From Endobugula sp047636495 (GTDB lineage Bacteria; Pseudomonadota; Gammaproteobacteria; Pseudomonadales; Cellvibrionaceae): a stretch of DNA of 64,000 nt. Positions within the stretch are counted from its first letter, which is position 1, and the number at the start of each line of letters is the position of its first letter. Of this stretch, positions 8,636 to 17,529 are shown piece after piece. A model generated the notes under the pieces. It had not been told where the DNA came from, ran no database searches, and was given only the letters and a program-made list of their open reading frames with translations. The translations under genes were made by a program, and so were the position numbers. The stretch spans positions 1-64,000 of the forward strand of contig JBLILH010000017.1 of assembly GCA_047636495.1 (NCBI GenBank). Direction: 5' to 3'.

Positions 8636-9331
8636 ATGCGAATGATTACGACAGCGTTTAAAGTTAATTTGCCTGATTGTTGGCTCGCGTATTTGCAGGG
8701 TGAATTTGACCAGCCTTATATGGGAGAATTGCAAACGTTTTTACAGCAAGAGAAGTCTGCTGGTAAAGTTGTTTATCCAAAGAGTAGTGATATTTTTAAC
8801 GCATTCAATAGCACATTGTTTGATGATGTTAAGGTCGTGGTGTTAGGGCAAGATCCATATCACGGGATCGGTCAGGCTCACGGTCTATCATTTTCTGTTC
8901 TACAAAATACACGCGTGCCGCCATCATTAGTCAATATTTTTAAAGAAATCCATCGTGATCTTGGGGGGGACATACCTCAGCACGGTTGTTTGCAATCGTG
9001 GGCACAGCAGGGCGTGTTGTTGTTAAATGCCACCCTCACGGTAGAACAAACCAACGCGGGTTCGCATCAGAAAAAAGGCTGGGAAACGTTTACTGATAAG
9101 GTGATTGAATTGCTCAATGAACAACAAGAGCATATTGTATTCTTGTTGTGGGGTGCTTATGCACAGAAAAAGGGGCGGTTGATTAACCAGCACAAGCACC
9201 TTGTGCTCAGCTCTGTTCATCCATCCCCTTTATCTGCTTATAGAGGGTTTATTGGGAACGGACATTTTTCAAAAGCTAATGCCTACCTTGCCCAGCAAGG
9301 CAGGCAGCCGATTGATTGGTTGTCGCTTTAG
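8636..9331 (+). CDS. ung: Uracil-DNA glycosylase (family 1)
   Basis: 231 residues, close to the usual 220-230. The catalytic motif GQDPYHG (Asp at about residue 73, which activates water) and HPSPLSAYRGF (His at about 195, plus the Leu intercalation loop) are both present, as is LLLNATLTVE. The enzyme removes uracil from DNA as the first step of base excision repair. An in-frame ATG two codons in (8642, MITTAFKV) is an equally possible start, since the spacer to the cyclophilin gene carries no strong ribosome-binding site. Confidence 0.95.
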   Translation: MRMITTAFKVNLPDCWLAYLQGEFDQPYMGELQTFLQQEKSAGKVVYPKSSDIFNAFNSTLFDDVKVVVLGQDPYHGIGQAHGLSFSVLQNTRVPPSLVNIFKEIHRDLGGDIPQHGCLQSWAQQGVLLLNATLTVEQTNAGSHQKKGWETFTDKVIELLNEQQEHIVFLLWGAYAQKKGRLINQHKHLVLSSVHPSPLSAYRGFIGNGHFSKANAYLAQQGRQPIDWLSL

Positions 9332-9457
9332 CAGGAACAATAGCCGCGACACGAATGCCACTTCATCAGTTACCGCAAAAAACATCTTAAATAAGCGTTT
9401 TGATCGCGATACGAGCACTGATCTCAATAGCTATCTCAATGGTCATATTCTTTCAGT

Positions 9458-9508
9458 CACTAGAGAAGTATTAATACATTAGCGGAATATATTAATACTT
9501 CTCTAGTG
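9458..9508. terminator. 19-bp perfect inverted repeat at the end of the DUF4124 gene
   Basis: CACTAGAGAAGTATTAATA (9458-9476) is the exact reverse complement of 9490-9508, with a 13-nt loop. The right arm encodes the last residues of the minus-strand DUF4124 protein and its stop falls in the loop side of that arm. There is no T-run on either strand. It may therefore work as an mRNA 3'-end stabiliser or a barrier between convergent ung and DUF4124 transcripts rather than a classic terminator. Confidence 0.5.
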
Positions 9509-10016
9509 TGGAGCTTCTATCATCCATCAACTTCTGTATTTTGTTGGCATCCTCGATTAGCGTGGGGATTTTATCGGGAGAAACCGTCATTGGTGATAGG
9601 CCAGACGAAGATCCATCATGATTTTTGGGTAGTTCATTACTTTCTTTTCGTAGCTGATAAGCTGCGACTAAATCCCTGTTAAGATTTCCGCTAATATCAA
9701 TAGTCTCTGCTGCCACATCGGATGGCGGTGTATCTGCAAACTGCCACTGCCCACTTCTATCCTTCCAGCGATAAATATCAGAACGAGTATTGTTTTTTTG
9801 ATGGCCAACTTCACTTTCTGCCGTAACTTGAGCCTTTAATGTCTCTATGTTTTTGACTGTAGCGATAAGTGCTTGAGCGCGATAAATAAGTGCTGAGACA
9901 TCGGGGACTAGTTCATCAAAAGAAAGAATAGGTGTTCCGTTAGGCTTTTTGAGGACAAATAATCCTGCCAGTCCTAGAATTAATATCGCTAAAAGTAGTT
10001 TTATATATAAACCCAT
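9492..10016 (-). CDS. DUF4124-domain membrane-anchored protein
   Basis: 174 residues. One N-terminal membrane segment (LLLAILILGLAGLFVL) is followed by a periplasmic region. Near residues 80-97 sits IYRWKDRSGQWQFADTPP, the short beta-hairpin signature of DUF4124 proteins (Y-x-W-x-D-x-x-G-x-x-x-F-S/A-D-x-P-P). The remainder is polar and likely disordered. The function of the domain is unknown. It stands alone, converging on ung, and its 3' end lies in a strong inverted repeat. Confidence 0.75.
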   Translation of the reverse strand: MGLYIKLLLAILILGLAGLFVLKKPNGTPILSFDELVPDVSALIYRAQALIATVKNIETLKAQVTAESEVGHQKNNTRSDIYRWKDRSGQWQFADTPPSDVAAETIDISGNLNRDLVAAYQLRKESNELPKNHDGSSSGLSPMTVSPDKIPTLIEDANKIQKLMDDRSSTLEKY

Positions 10017-10199
10017 ATATTGACCTTACTATTTTATTTTGTCGCAGTACCGTATTAGTTTAACGCTGACACGACAAAATAACATACGAAAAAACGAATT
10101 GTATCGGTCTTTGACCTCGATTCCATTTGATGGCGTGACCTTTATTGCCTAATGATATGCGTATTGTCAGTGCTCCGAGACATGCTTCAATAAGGTTTT

Positions 10200-11222
10200 T
10201 TATGTGTCAGGCGTCAATAATCGCACGGGGTGTTGGTGCGCTAAGTCTAGAAAAACATCTTTAGTATGGGCATGATCTGTCACCACGGATGCTAGGAAAT
10301 AATAGTGGTCCTGATGCTTGCTCACATCAATGATAGTGCCCACCGGCTGGTCTTTTTCTCTAATGTAAAGAGGGCCATTACTCACAACCTGAATGCCAGC
10401 TTCAGCCGTTATCAGCTCAAATAAGAATAGCTGTTTCTTCAGCTTTCCTAAATAATGCATCCTAGCTACAACTTCCTGACCGGTATAACATCCTTTCTTA
10501 AAACTAACGGCATTGCCTATTTGTTGGTAGTTCATCTCATGGGGTGTAAATAAAGTACTAGTATCTTTGTAAATGCTGGCTATACCCGACTTCACTGTTT
10601 TTTCATGCCAATAGGTATTATCTGCTGGTAGAATGTTCGTGATTCTCCCCTCCATGTTTTGCGCTTGTTCTTTCGTTAGCCACAATTCGTAGCTATTTTT
10701 GGCGACGCATATGATCGAGCCTATCGATGTATGAATGGCCATATTTAACTCAGTAGGGACGGAAATGTGTTCGTCAGCCAATAGCAGTAATCGATTGTAA
10801 GTATCATCGCCACACATCCCTAATAATTGGTATTCTTCGCTCATTGGCAAAATATCTACTTTAGAAAATACGCTGTATTTCTTTAAAGCGGCAACGGCGA
10901 TATCGGCAATGTTTTGCGGTACTGACAACGCAATGATCTGTTCGTTACTCGTAGAACTGTTTTTAGGTAACTGTAACGCTCTGAAGCTAAAAACAACGCG
11001 TCCTTTGTGAGTACAGTGTGCGCCTAGAGGCGCCGATGTTTGAGTTGAAAGTGTGTTATCGAGCTCATCGATATCGCATGTCACTTGTCCCTGTAAGAAT
11101 TTTTTAGCATCAGGTCCTTTGATCAATATTAATTGATGGTTAATCGGGTAAAGGGGCGTTAATGTATCCATCTTTTGGTGTACAACCTGTAATAATGAAA
11201 TGAAATGGTCGTGTTGGGCCAA
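10200..11222 (-). CDS. ygfZ: tRNA-modifying / Fe-S maintenance protein YgfZ (GcvT-like)
   Basis: 340 residues of the folate-binding GcvT-like family. The diagnostic motif KGCYTGQE is at about residues 243-250. Its Cys is the conserved residue required for function in E. coli YgfZ, which supports certain Fe-S enzymes such as MiaB. The N-terminal domain (ILIKGPDAKKFLQGQVTCDI) also fits. The frame opens with a TTG at 11222 preceded by AAGG at suitable distance; an ATG at 11171 (MDTLTPLY) is the alternative. It is divergent from sdhE-ygfX, the usual gammaproteobacterial neighbourhood. Confidence 0.88.
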   Translation of the reverse strand: MAQHDHFISLLQVVHQKMDTLTPLYPINHQLILIKGPDAKKFLQGQVTCDIDELDNTLSTQTSAPLGAHCTHKGRVVFSFRALQLPKNSSTSNEQIIALSVPQNIADIAVAALKKYSVFSKVDILPMSEEYQLLGMCGDDTYNRLLLLADEHISVPTELNMAIHTSIGSIICVAKNSYELWLTKEQAQNMEGRITNILPADNTYWHEKTVKSGIASIYKDTSTLFTPHEMNYQQIGNAVSFKKGCYTGQEVVARMHYLGKLKKQLFLFELITAEAGIQVVSNGPLYIREKDQPVGTIIDVSKHQDHYYFLASVVTDHAHTKDVFLDLAHQHPVRLLTPDT

Positions 11223-11409
11223 TTGACCTTGGCTATTATAAACCGTAAGCTAACATAAAGAATATTGTTGTTTTTATTCGTATAAGAAATGATGCTCTAA
11301 AACAGACGATTAGTCTACGATGCCATCGTTCCATAGGCGAGTGTTATTTATTTAGGCGTTGCTGGCGTATTACGGTCAGTGTAAACGTTATTGGTGGGGG
11401 TGGGAGATC

Positions 11410-11664
11410 ATGCATAAAAATCGTTTGTATTGGAGTAGTCGTCGAGGAATGTTGGAGCTAGATCTCGTGTTGATGCCTTTTATTGAAAATGTTTACCCGA
11501 CACTGGCTGAACCTGATCAGGACCTCTATCACCGGTTGTTGGAAGAGCAGGATCAAGATTTATTTACATGGTTCATGCGGCGTGAAGACCCTGATGATGT
11601 TAATTTGCTAAGGATAGTGAAAATAATACGTGAAAACACCGGAATGCAGTCAGCAAAATTGTAA
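11410..11664 (+). CDS. sdhE: FAD assembly factor SdhE
   Basis: 84 residues starting MHKNRLYWSSRRGMLELD. The RGM(L/K)E motif near the N-terminus is the conserved site with which SdhE contacts the flavoprotein subunit of succinate dehydrogenase to promote covalent FAD attachment. I chose the ATG at 11410 because GGGAG lies just upstream and the size matches the family (about 85 residues); the frame is open 17 codons further back. The following ygfX frame overlaps its 3' end by 35 bases. Confidence 0.92.
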   Translation: MHKNRLYWSSRRGMLELDLVLMPFIENVYPTLAEPDQDLYHRLLEEQDQDLFTWFMRREDPDDVNLLRIVKIIRENTGMQSAKL

Positions 11665-12256
11665 ACAAAAAAAAGGCAGGCCTCCGGGACATATCAATCA
11701 CACCGTCGGTAGCCTTTCGTCATCACCAAACGCTCGGTTAGTGCGTTTGTGCCCATCTCTTTGCCTGAGGTCTTTAGTCGTGTTTATGCACGTCTTAGTG
11801 CTGTTAGCGGTGCTGTTGACATCGTTGGCTTTAGTCCTAAAATTGCTCGCGTGGCTGGCTGTTTTATTCTCTTTAGCTACGTTTGTCCGTCGTCAAAAAA
11901 TGCTACCGGTTTTTCGTCTTTATAGAGATCAAAATGAATGGCGATTGGTCGCGCAAAACGTAGCCACCAACCCATCTAAAACAGAGCTAAATGGCCCTGT
12001 TATGGTCAGTTCATGGTGTTTTGGTGTAGAAAGAATACTGCCATCAATAACGAATTTCTTTAATGCCTATTTTCCATGCTTATGGGTAGCGGGCAACACC
12101 TATCAGGTCATTAGCTGGAGCTACTGTTCGCAATATTTATTGGTTATTCGTATAGAGACTGAACGTAATCGCCTTTTTTATTTTCCGGTCATGTTTGATA
12201 GCTGTCATCCAGATGAATTTCGCTGGCTAAAGGTGGTCGTAAAATATTTGTTATAA
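11630..12256 (+). CDS. YgfX (CptA)-family membrane protein
   Basis: 208 residues. Two adjacent hydrophobic helices (VVFMHVLVLLAVLLTSLAL and LLAWLAVLFSLATFV) come after a basic N-terminus. A soluble domain follows with the family-like WRLV, W-CF and YFPVMFDSCHPDEFRWLKVV segments. YgfX sits next to SdhE in many gammaproteobacteria and has been linked to the toxin-like inhibition of cell division proteins MreB/FtsZ; that role is debated. The GTG start overlaps sdhE; the true start could be later in the first 40 residues. Confidence 0.75.
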   Translation: MKTPECSQQNCKQKKGRPPGHINHTVGSLSSSPNARLVRLCPSLCLRSLVVFMHVLVLLAVLLTSLALVLKLLAWLAVLFSLATFVRRQKMLPVFRLYRDQNEWRLVAQNVATNPSKTELNGPVMVSSWCFGVERILPSITNFFNAYFPCLWVAGNTYQVISWSYCSQYLLVIRIETERNRLFYFPVMFDSCHPDEFRWLKVVVKYLL

Positions 12257-12376
12257 TCCGCAATAATGGTACTGGCCTAGTTATTCGTGCAACCAATAGT
12301 AATAGTTGCCACATTGCATGGCTGGCTTATCCTAAATCAGCTTTTGCAGAGACATGATGTGATTTAAGGCGACGTT

Positions 12377-13999
12377 TTAATGTTGGTCGACGATAACATT
12401 TTGCCCTGCAAAATTAGTGGGAACTAGAATCGTATCCCGGGTAATCTTGCCTAGTTCTGGGTAATCTAAGGAATAGTGCAGCCCACGGCTTTCCTTACGT
12501 TCTATAGCGGAACGAATAATCAGCTGCGCGACGGTAACTAGGTTGCGTAGTTCAACTAAGTCATTGCCCACTTTATAATTGCTATAATATTCAGCAATTT
12601 CTTTTTGGAGTAATTTTACGCGATGTTGTGCGCGCTCTAGCCGTTTGTGTGTGCGCACAATGCCGACGTAATCCCACATAAATCGGCGTAATTCATCCCA
12701 GTTGTGTGAAATGACAACATCTTCATCCGAGTTAGTGACTTGCGACTCATCCCAATCAGGAGCCGTATTAATGGCTTCAATAGAGGCCAGTTGTTGGTGA
12801 ATATGTTCTGCCGCTGACCGTGCATAAACAATGCACTCTAGTAATGAATTGCTGGCCATTCGATTCGCACCGTGCAACCCAGTAAACGATGCTTCACCAA
12901 TAGCATATAGATTTTCTAAGTCCGTCGCACCATGTTGATTAACCATCACGCCACCACACGTGTAGTGTGCAGCGGGAACGATTGGGATAGGCTCTTTGGT
13001 GATATCAATACCGTATTTTAAGCATTGCCTCTTTACCGTTGGGAAATGTGAACTGATAAACTCTTCAGACATGTGGCTAATATCAAGGTAAACGTAGTCA
13101 CAGCCTAAACGCTTAATCTCGTGATCTATTGCTCGCGCAACAATATCGCGAGGTGCGAGTTCTCCTCGTTTATCGAAGCGGTGCATAAATCGCTCGCCAT
13201 TCGGTAGCGTTAAGTGAGCACCTTCTCCACGTAATGCTTCGGTAATCAGGAACGTTTTCGCCTTGGGGTGGTACAAACAAGTAGGATGGAATTGATTGAA
13301 CTCCATATTCGCGATTCGGCACCCAGCACGCCAAGCCATGGCTATACCGTCGCCACTTGCACCATCAGGATTGCTCGTGTAAAGATAAACCTTGCTCGCG
13401 CCTCCGGTCGCTAAAATGACGACTTTTGCATCGAAGGTGCACACTACATCTGCAGTTCTGTTATAAATATAGGCTCCACTGCAACGCAAGCGCGGTTTAT
13501 GGGCATCAGCCTGCTGTATTAAGTCAACGGCAATATGTTGCTCGAATATATCAATATTCTTACTGGCTCTAATGCGCTCAATTAACGTGCTATGGACTTC
13601 TTTGCCGGTTGCGTCGGCACTGTGAATAATGCGTCTATGGCTATGACCACCTTCCTGCGTGAGATGATAATTTTGATCGTCGTCGTTTCGAGTGAAATTA
13701 ACTCCTTGGTCTATCAGCCAGTTAATCGAATCAGTACTGTTTTCCACCGTAAAGCGCACGGCGTCCTCATGACATAACCCCGCACCAGCATTTAACGTAT
13801 CACTAATGTGGGCATCGGTGGAGTCTAACTCATCCAAAACAGCCGCAATCCCCCCTTGAGCGTACCATGTAGAGCCATCTTTGAGCCGATCTTTACTGAT
13901 AACGGCAATGCGACCAACAGAAGCTAGGTTGAGCGCTAGTGTAAGGCCTGCAGCACCGCTGCCAATGATAAGAACATCGTGACTAAAATGGGTTTTCAT
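12377..13999 (-). CDS. nadB: L-aspartate oxidase NadB
   Basis: 540 residues, the normal size. The FAD-binding fingerprint DVLIIGSGAAGLTLALNLA is at the N-terminus, with STWYAQGGIAAV, the catalytic HPTCLY region, and AHYTCGGV and GEASFTGLHGANRMASNSLL in the fumarate-reductase-like domain. It oxidises L-aspartate to iminoaspartate, the first step of de novo NAD synthesis, passing electrons to oxygen or fumarate. It lies divergently from rpoE, as in many gammaproteobacteria. Confidence 0.96.
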   Translation of the reverse strand: MKTHFSHDVLIIGSGAAGLTLALNLASVGRIAVISKDRLKDGSTWYAQGGIAAVLDELDSTDAHISDTLNAGAGLCHEDAVRFTVENSTDSINWLIDQGVNFTRNDDDQNYHLTQEGGHSHRRIIHSADATGKEVHSTLIERIRASKNIDIFEQHIAVDLIQQADAHKPRLRCSGAYIYNRTADVVCTFDAKVVILATGGASKVYLYTSNPDGASGDGIAMAWRAGCRIANMEFNQFHPTCLYHPKAKTFLITEALRGEGAHLTLPNGERFMHRFDKRGELAPRDIVARAIDHEIKRLGCDYVYLDISHMSEEFISSHFPTVKRQCLKYGIDITKEPIPIVPAAHYTCGGVMVNQHGATDLENLYAIGEASFTGLHGANRMASNSLLECIVYARSAAEHIHQQLASIEAINTAPDWDESQVTNSDEDVVISHNWDELRRFMWDYVGIVRTHKRLERAQHRVKLLQKEIAEYYSNYKVGNDLVELRNLVTVAQLIIRSAIERKESRGLHYSLDYPELGKITRDTILVPTNFAGQNVIVDQH

Positions 14000-14107
14000 T
14001 GGTAAACTACTCAGTATAAATATGATTATTATAGGGGTTGTTAGTACAGTGATAAAGAAGAGTTGTTACGTAGCGCCGCACATAATGGTTTTTTAGTATA
14101 CCATCAT

Positions 14108-14135
14108 GAAACTTATTGTTACGAAGTTGGTCATA
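14108..14135 (+). promoter_or_regulatory. Candidate sigma-E-type promoter of rpoE
   Basis: GAAACTT (14108-14114), 16 bp, then TCATA (14131-14135). Known RpoE/AlgU promoters resemble GGAACTT-N16-TCTGA/TCAAA, so this is one mismatch in the -35 and one or two in the -10. RpoE genes are usually autoregulated, which makes the position sensible. The evidence is sequence similarity only. Confidence 0.4.
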
Positions 14136-14227
14136 TCGCCCAGAAAATAATAACTTAGCGGTTTATATATAAAGTTCAGGATATATATAAACGGCTTAAA
14201 TTAGGGGAAAGTTTTGGGGAGTCAACA

Positions 14228-14818
14228 ATGACAGAGCTGCCAGCAAGAGACTCAGATCAGCTCTTAGTAGAACGTGTTCAGCAAGGAGATAAGCGTGCGT
14301 TCGATCTATTAGTGCTTAAGTACCAGTACAAAATAATATCGGTTGTTCATCGTTATATGCGTGATCCTGCCGATGTAAATGACGTCGTACAGGAAGCTTT
14401 TATTAAAGCCTATCGAGCCCTGCCCAACTTTAGAGGTGAAAGTGCTTTCTATACGTGGATGTATCGAATAGCCATTAACACCGCTAAAAATGATTTGGTT
14501 TCAAAAGGGCGTCGTCCGCCGTCTTTTGATGTTGATGTTGATGATGCCGAATACTATGCGGGTAACGAGAACTTGCATGATGTTGATACGCCAGAAAATA
14601 ACTTCTTTCGAGATGAGTTGCAGGCGGTAGTTCATAATGTTATTCAAGGTTTACCGGACGATCTGCGGACAGCGGTAACACTCAGAGAAATGGATGGCCT
14701 AAGCTACGAAGAAATTGCTGACATTATGGAATGTCCTGTGGGCACGGTGAGATCGCGTATATTTCGAGCTAGAGAAGCTATCGATAAGGTGGTGAAACCG
14801 ATGATGGATGAGTGTTAA
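14228..14818 (+). CDS. rpoE: RNA polymerase sigma factor RpoE/AlgU
   Basis: 196-residue ECF sigma factor. Region 2 contains FDLLVLKYQYKI, DVVQEAFIKAYRALPNFRGE and FYTWMYRIAINTAKN. Region 4 contains LPDDLRTAVTLREMDGLSYE and the helix-turn-helix ending VGTVRSRIFRAREAI. It directs the envelope-stress response to misfolded outer-membrane proteins. The following genes rseA, rseB, rseC and mucD are its known regulatory partners. A strong AGGGGAAAG/GGGGAG stretch precedes the ATG. Confidence 0.96.
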   Translation: MTELPARDSDQLLVERVQQGDKRAFDLLVLKYQYKIISVVHRYMRDPADVNDVVQEAFIKAYRALPNFRGESAFYTWMYRIAINTAKNDLVSKGRRPPSFDVDVDDAEYYAGNENLHDVDTPENNFFRDELQAVVHNVIQGLPDDLRTAVTLREMDGLSYEEIADIMECPVGTVRSRIFRAREAIDKVVKPMMDEC

Positions 14819-14903
14819 CTGTCTAAATGTTATGCACTTTTATTTTTTTGTAAAAAGACAAAGAAAAAATGAACTTTGCTAATAACTCAACGTCATAGAT
14901 AGC

Positions 14904-14938
14904 GAGGTTAATATTCGCAGCTAGTTAATATTAACCTC
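14904..14938 (+). terminator. 12-bp perfect hairpin between rpoE and rseA
   Basis: GAGGTTAATATT (14904-14915) and AATATTAACCTC (14927-14938) are exact reverse complements around an 11-nt loop, followed only by ATTT. It sits in an unusually long 215-bp gap between rpoE and its anti-sigma gene. It could attenuate read-through or mark an mRNA end. Confidence 0.5.
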
Positions 14939-15033
14939 ATTTGTAATGTTTGCCGCACAGCAGAATGAACAGCAAGCAGAATAGTAAGGTGATAGTAAAT
15001 TGTTAGTGAATAGTATACAAAAAAGGTAGGTCA

Positions 15034-15750
15034 ATGAGTCGCATGAGCGCAGTAAGCCAGAGTACCGTTAAACAGAGCACCGTTAAACAGCCACTTCAAG
15101 AGTCTTTGTCAGCTTTGGTAGACGGCGAGGCCGATGAGCTAGAAGTGCGTCGTCTACTCAAAGCTGATGATAAAGCATTCGACGTATTACGAAAAGATTG
15201 GTCACGATACCTACTCGCTTGTAGCAGTATTAAGAGTGGAAAAACGAGCGCCGATGAACGTTCAATTGAGTATCGTGATTTATCGTTAATTATAAGCGCA
15301 GCCATAGCAGAAGAGCCTGTTCACAGCACAAATAAAACTTTTACTAGCGGGCCTAAGGCAGGCATGTGGTCCGGTGTGGGTCGATTTGCTGTTGCCGCAT
15401 CGGTTGCGGGAGCAATTGTTTTGGGCGTGCAATTTGTACCTAACGGAGCCGACAACCAAATTGTAGGCAGTGAACCCGTAACACTTCCTTCTTTCAATGT
15501 CCCTATTAGCTTTGCCCAAGGTTTGCCGTTAAATACGGTAATTAGCACAGTGAGCAATGAGCAAAGTACCCAAGTGCGCGATAATAATCGTGCACCCATT
15601 GTGATAAGCGATAGTACAAAAGAGCAGCTCAAGCGAGCGGAGGAACAAGTCAATCGCTTAATGCTGGAGCATGCCCAAAATGCTTCTCAAAATACTCATC
15701 AGGGTATTTTGCCCTATGCTCGGTTACCAGAAAGTACTGAAAACCAATAA
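15034..15750 (+). CDS. rseA: Anti-sigma-E factor RseA/MucA
   Basis: 238 residues. The N-terminal cytoplasmic domain (LQESLSALVDGEADELEVRR ... W-RYLLACSSIKSG) is the sigma-binding region of the RseA family. A single membrane segment near residues 118-135 (FAVAASVAGAIVLGVQFVP) is followed by a periplasmic part where DegS/AlgW-type proteases would cut. The start carries a short internal duplication (QSTVKQSTVKQ). AGGTAGGT before the ATG is a good ribosome-binding site. It holds RpoE inactive at the inner membrane. Confidence 0.9.
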   Translation: MSRMSAVSQSTVKQSTVKQPLQESLSALVDGEADELEVRRLLKADDKAFDVLRKDWSRYLLACSSIKSGKTSADERSIEYRDLSLIISAAIAEEPVHSTNKTFTSGPKAGMWSGVGRFAVAASVAGAIVLGVQFVPNGADNQIVGSEPVTLPSFNVPISFAQGLPLNTVISTVSNEQSTQVRDNNRAPIVISDSTKEQLKRAEEQVNRLMLEHAQNASQNTHQGILPYARLPESTENQ

Positions 15751-15908
15751 TTATGCTAATTTATGTGCTTAAATATACGTCTCTTTTAAAATGAGAGGCA
15801 TAATGATTCATCTTACATTAGAATAGAGGTATGTTATTTATTGTTGTTTGTTAATGCTACTTTATTCGGTACCTCCATCCATCCTTTCTATCATATTGTA
15901 GGCATCCT

Positions 15909-16907
15909 TTGTATTTGCTGAAGGTTATGTTTTTTTTATGCCTGTCTACCCACATTTATGCTCAGCCTATCTCGTCGGTGGACAGTGATGTCCATGATGT
16001 GCGTGCCCCCGTCGGGAATGTCCGGCCTACGCCAGCCTTTAAAGAACTAACGGTCGAAAACTTACTCAATGATGTCGTTAATGCCAATCGCCATTTCAGT
16101 TATAAGGGGCTGTTAACCTATGAGGCCAATGGCTCGCTGAGTACACTAAGCTTACATCAGCGCATCGAAAAAAAAGGTGAGTTTAATCGTGTTTATCAAA
16201 CTCTGGCGTTTTTAAATGGCGAAAGTCGTCGAGTGCTCCGTGAACAAGAGTTAGATTATTGCGTGGGTGGTAACACTCGGTGGGGTCTTTTGCCGAGTGT
16301 TTTCAACCAAGAAGCGTTGAAACGTTCTTACGGAATTAGTTTTCAGGGGCAGTCTAGAGTGGCGGGGCGACCGACACTGAGTATCTATTTCGAACCGAAA
16401 GATGAATATCGTTACGGGCATCGTTTTGATATCGATCAGCAAACGGGGCTGATCCTTCGTTCAGCGATTGTAGAAAAAAATAATATTATTGAGAGAACAC
16501 AGTTTGTATCGTTAGATTTGAATCAGGGGCAAGCATCACTAGCTTCTGGGAAAAATAAAAACGAGTATTCAATTTCTTGGCGAGTACCCGAAGTTGAAGC
16601 TTGTCTCTCCGAGCAGTTTCAAAGCGCTTGGGTCGTCAATTGGCTACCTGAAGGCTTCGCTCCAGCGGGTAATCGTATTACCGCTCAAGGCGAGCACGTA
16701 CTCATGTTTACTGATGGGTTGGTGTCAATATCAGTTTTTATTACTTCTAATGTTAATCGAGCGATTCCAAAACTGACGGCTCGCAGAGGTGCAACAATAG
16801 CGATAATGTCCTCTCTTGCCTTTGACAATAACAAAACGGTTGCGGTTGTCGGCGAAGTACCTACTATTACTGCGAGACGTATCGCAGTGTCTGTTAAGGC
16901 AAAGTAA
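15909..16907 (+). CDS. rseB: Periplasmic sigma-E regulator RseB/MucB
   Basis: About 332 residues with a short signal sequence (MYLLKVMFFLCLSTHIYAQP). The MucB/RseB N-terminal domain (ENLLNDVVNANRHFSYKGLL, resembling LolA/LolB folds) and C-terminal domain (WVVNWLPEGF, HVLMFTDGLVSISVFI) follow. RseB binds RseA and blocks its cleavage until lipopolysaccharide intermediates displace it. The TTG start at 15909 gives a usable n-region with Lys; the ATG at 15927 would leave only about 13 residues of signal. It lies 158 bp after rseA. Confidence 0.9.
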   Translation: MYLLKVMFFLCLSTHIYAQPISSVDSDVHDVRAPVGNVRPTPAFKELTVENLLNDVVNANRHFSYKGLLTYEANGSLSTLSLHQRIEKKGEFNRVYQTLAFLNGESRRVLREQELDYCVGGNTRWGLLPSVFNQEALKRSYGISFQGQSRVAGRPTLSIYFEPKDEYRYGHRFDIDQQTGLILRSAIVEKNNIIERTQFVSLDLNQGQASLASGKNKNEYSISWRVPEVEACLSEQFQSAWVVNWLPEGFAPAGNRITAQGEHVLMFTDGLVSISVFITSNVNRAIPKLTARRGATIAIMSSLAFDNNKTVAVVGEVPTITARRIAVSVKAK

Positions 16908-17021
16908 ACTTTCTTTATTTGTATTTAGTAGATTATGCTTCCATCGATAAAGAAGGCGATATATCCACCCTTTACGTACATGTTTCTCAAGCGTGTCATT
17001 TTTTAGTGAGTTAAATTACGT

Positions 17022-17504
17022 ATGTTAGAAGAAAACGGGATAGTGACGATCGTGAACGAAAATAGCTTGTGGGTTGAGACAATTAAACAGTCGACGTGTG
17101 GTGGTTGTCGAGCCCGCAAAGGATGTGGCCAGCAAATGCTCGCTAAAATAGGTGCTGCTTCAGCAAGTGTTAAGGCTCTTATTGGTAAAAATGACTCTAC
17201 TGATTACGTTGTTGGAGATACTGTCACTATCGGCGTGCCAGAAAACCTAGTAGTGAGTAGTTCATTGTTAATCTACTGCCTACCTTTATTCTTTATGATG
17301 GGTTTTTCGGGTGTCGCTCATACGTTTTTATTAAATGATGGGTTAATGATAATGATGGGTTTGTTAGGACTGCTTTTGGGCGGGTTATTGATTCGTTGGT
17401 ATAGTAAAATAATAGAAAATGACCCTAGCTATATGCCTACAGTGGTAGCTAAGAACATCGAAATGGTTGACGTGAGGTCAATAACGCCTATCGCGTTATT
17501 GTGA
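17022..17504 (+). CDS. rseC: RseC/MucC-family membrane protein
   Basis: 160 residues. The N-terminal cytoplasmic domain has four clustered cysteines (STCGGCRARKGCGQ), typical of RseC and proposed to bind a metal or Fe-S centre. Two membrane helices follow (LLIYCLPLFFMMGFSGVAH and LMIMMGLLGLLLGGLLI). RseC positively modulates RpoE in E. coli and takes part in SoxR reduction together with Rsx. Its place between rseB and mucD is canonical. Confidence 0.92.
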   Translation: MLEENGIVTIVNENSLWVETIKQSTCGGCRARKGCGQQMLAKIGAASASVKALIGKNDSTDYVVGDTVTIGVPENLVVSSSLLIYCLPLFFMMGFSGVAHTFLLNDGLMIMMGLLGLLLGGLLIRWYSKIIENDPSYMPTVVAKNIEMVDVRSITPIALL

Positions 17505-17529
17505 TTGTTTTTATTAGGAATTGAGTTTT

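Noticed and set aside
12637..12831. Small minus-strand frame inside nadB
   Set aside because: Out-of-frame shadow within a well-conserved enzyme gene.
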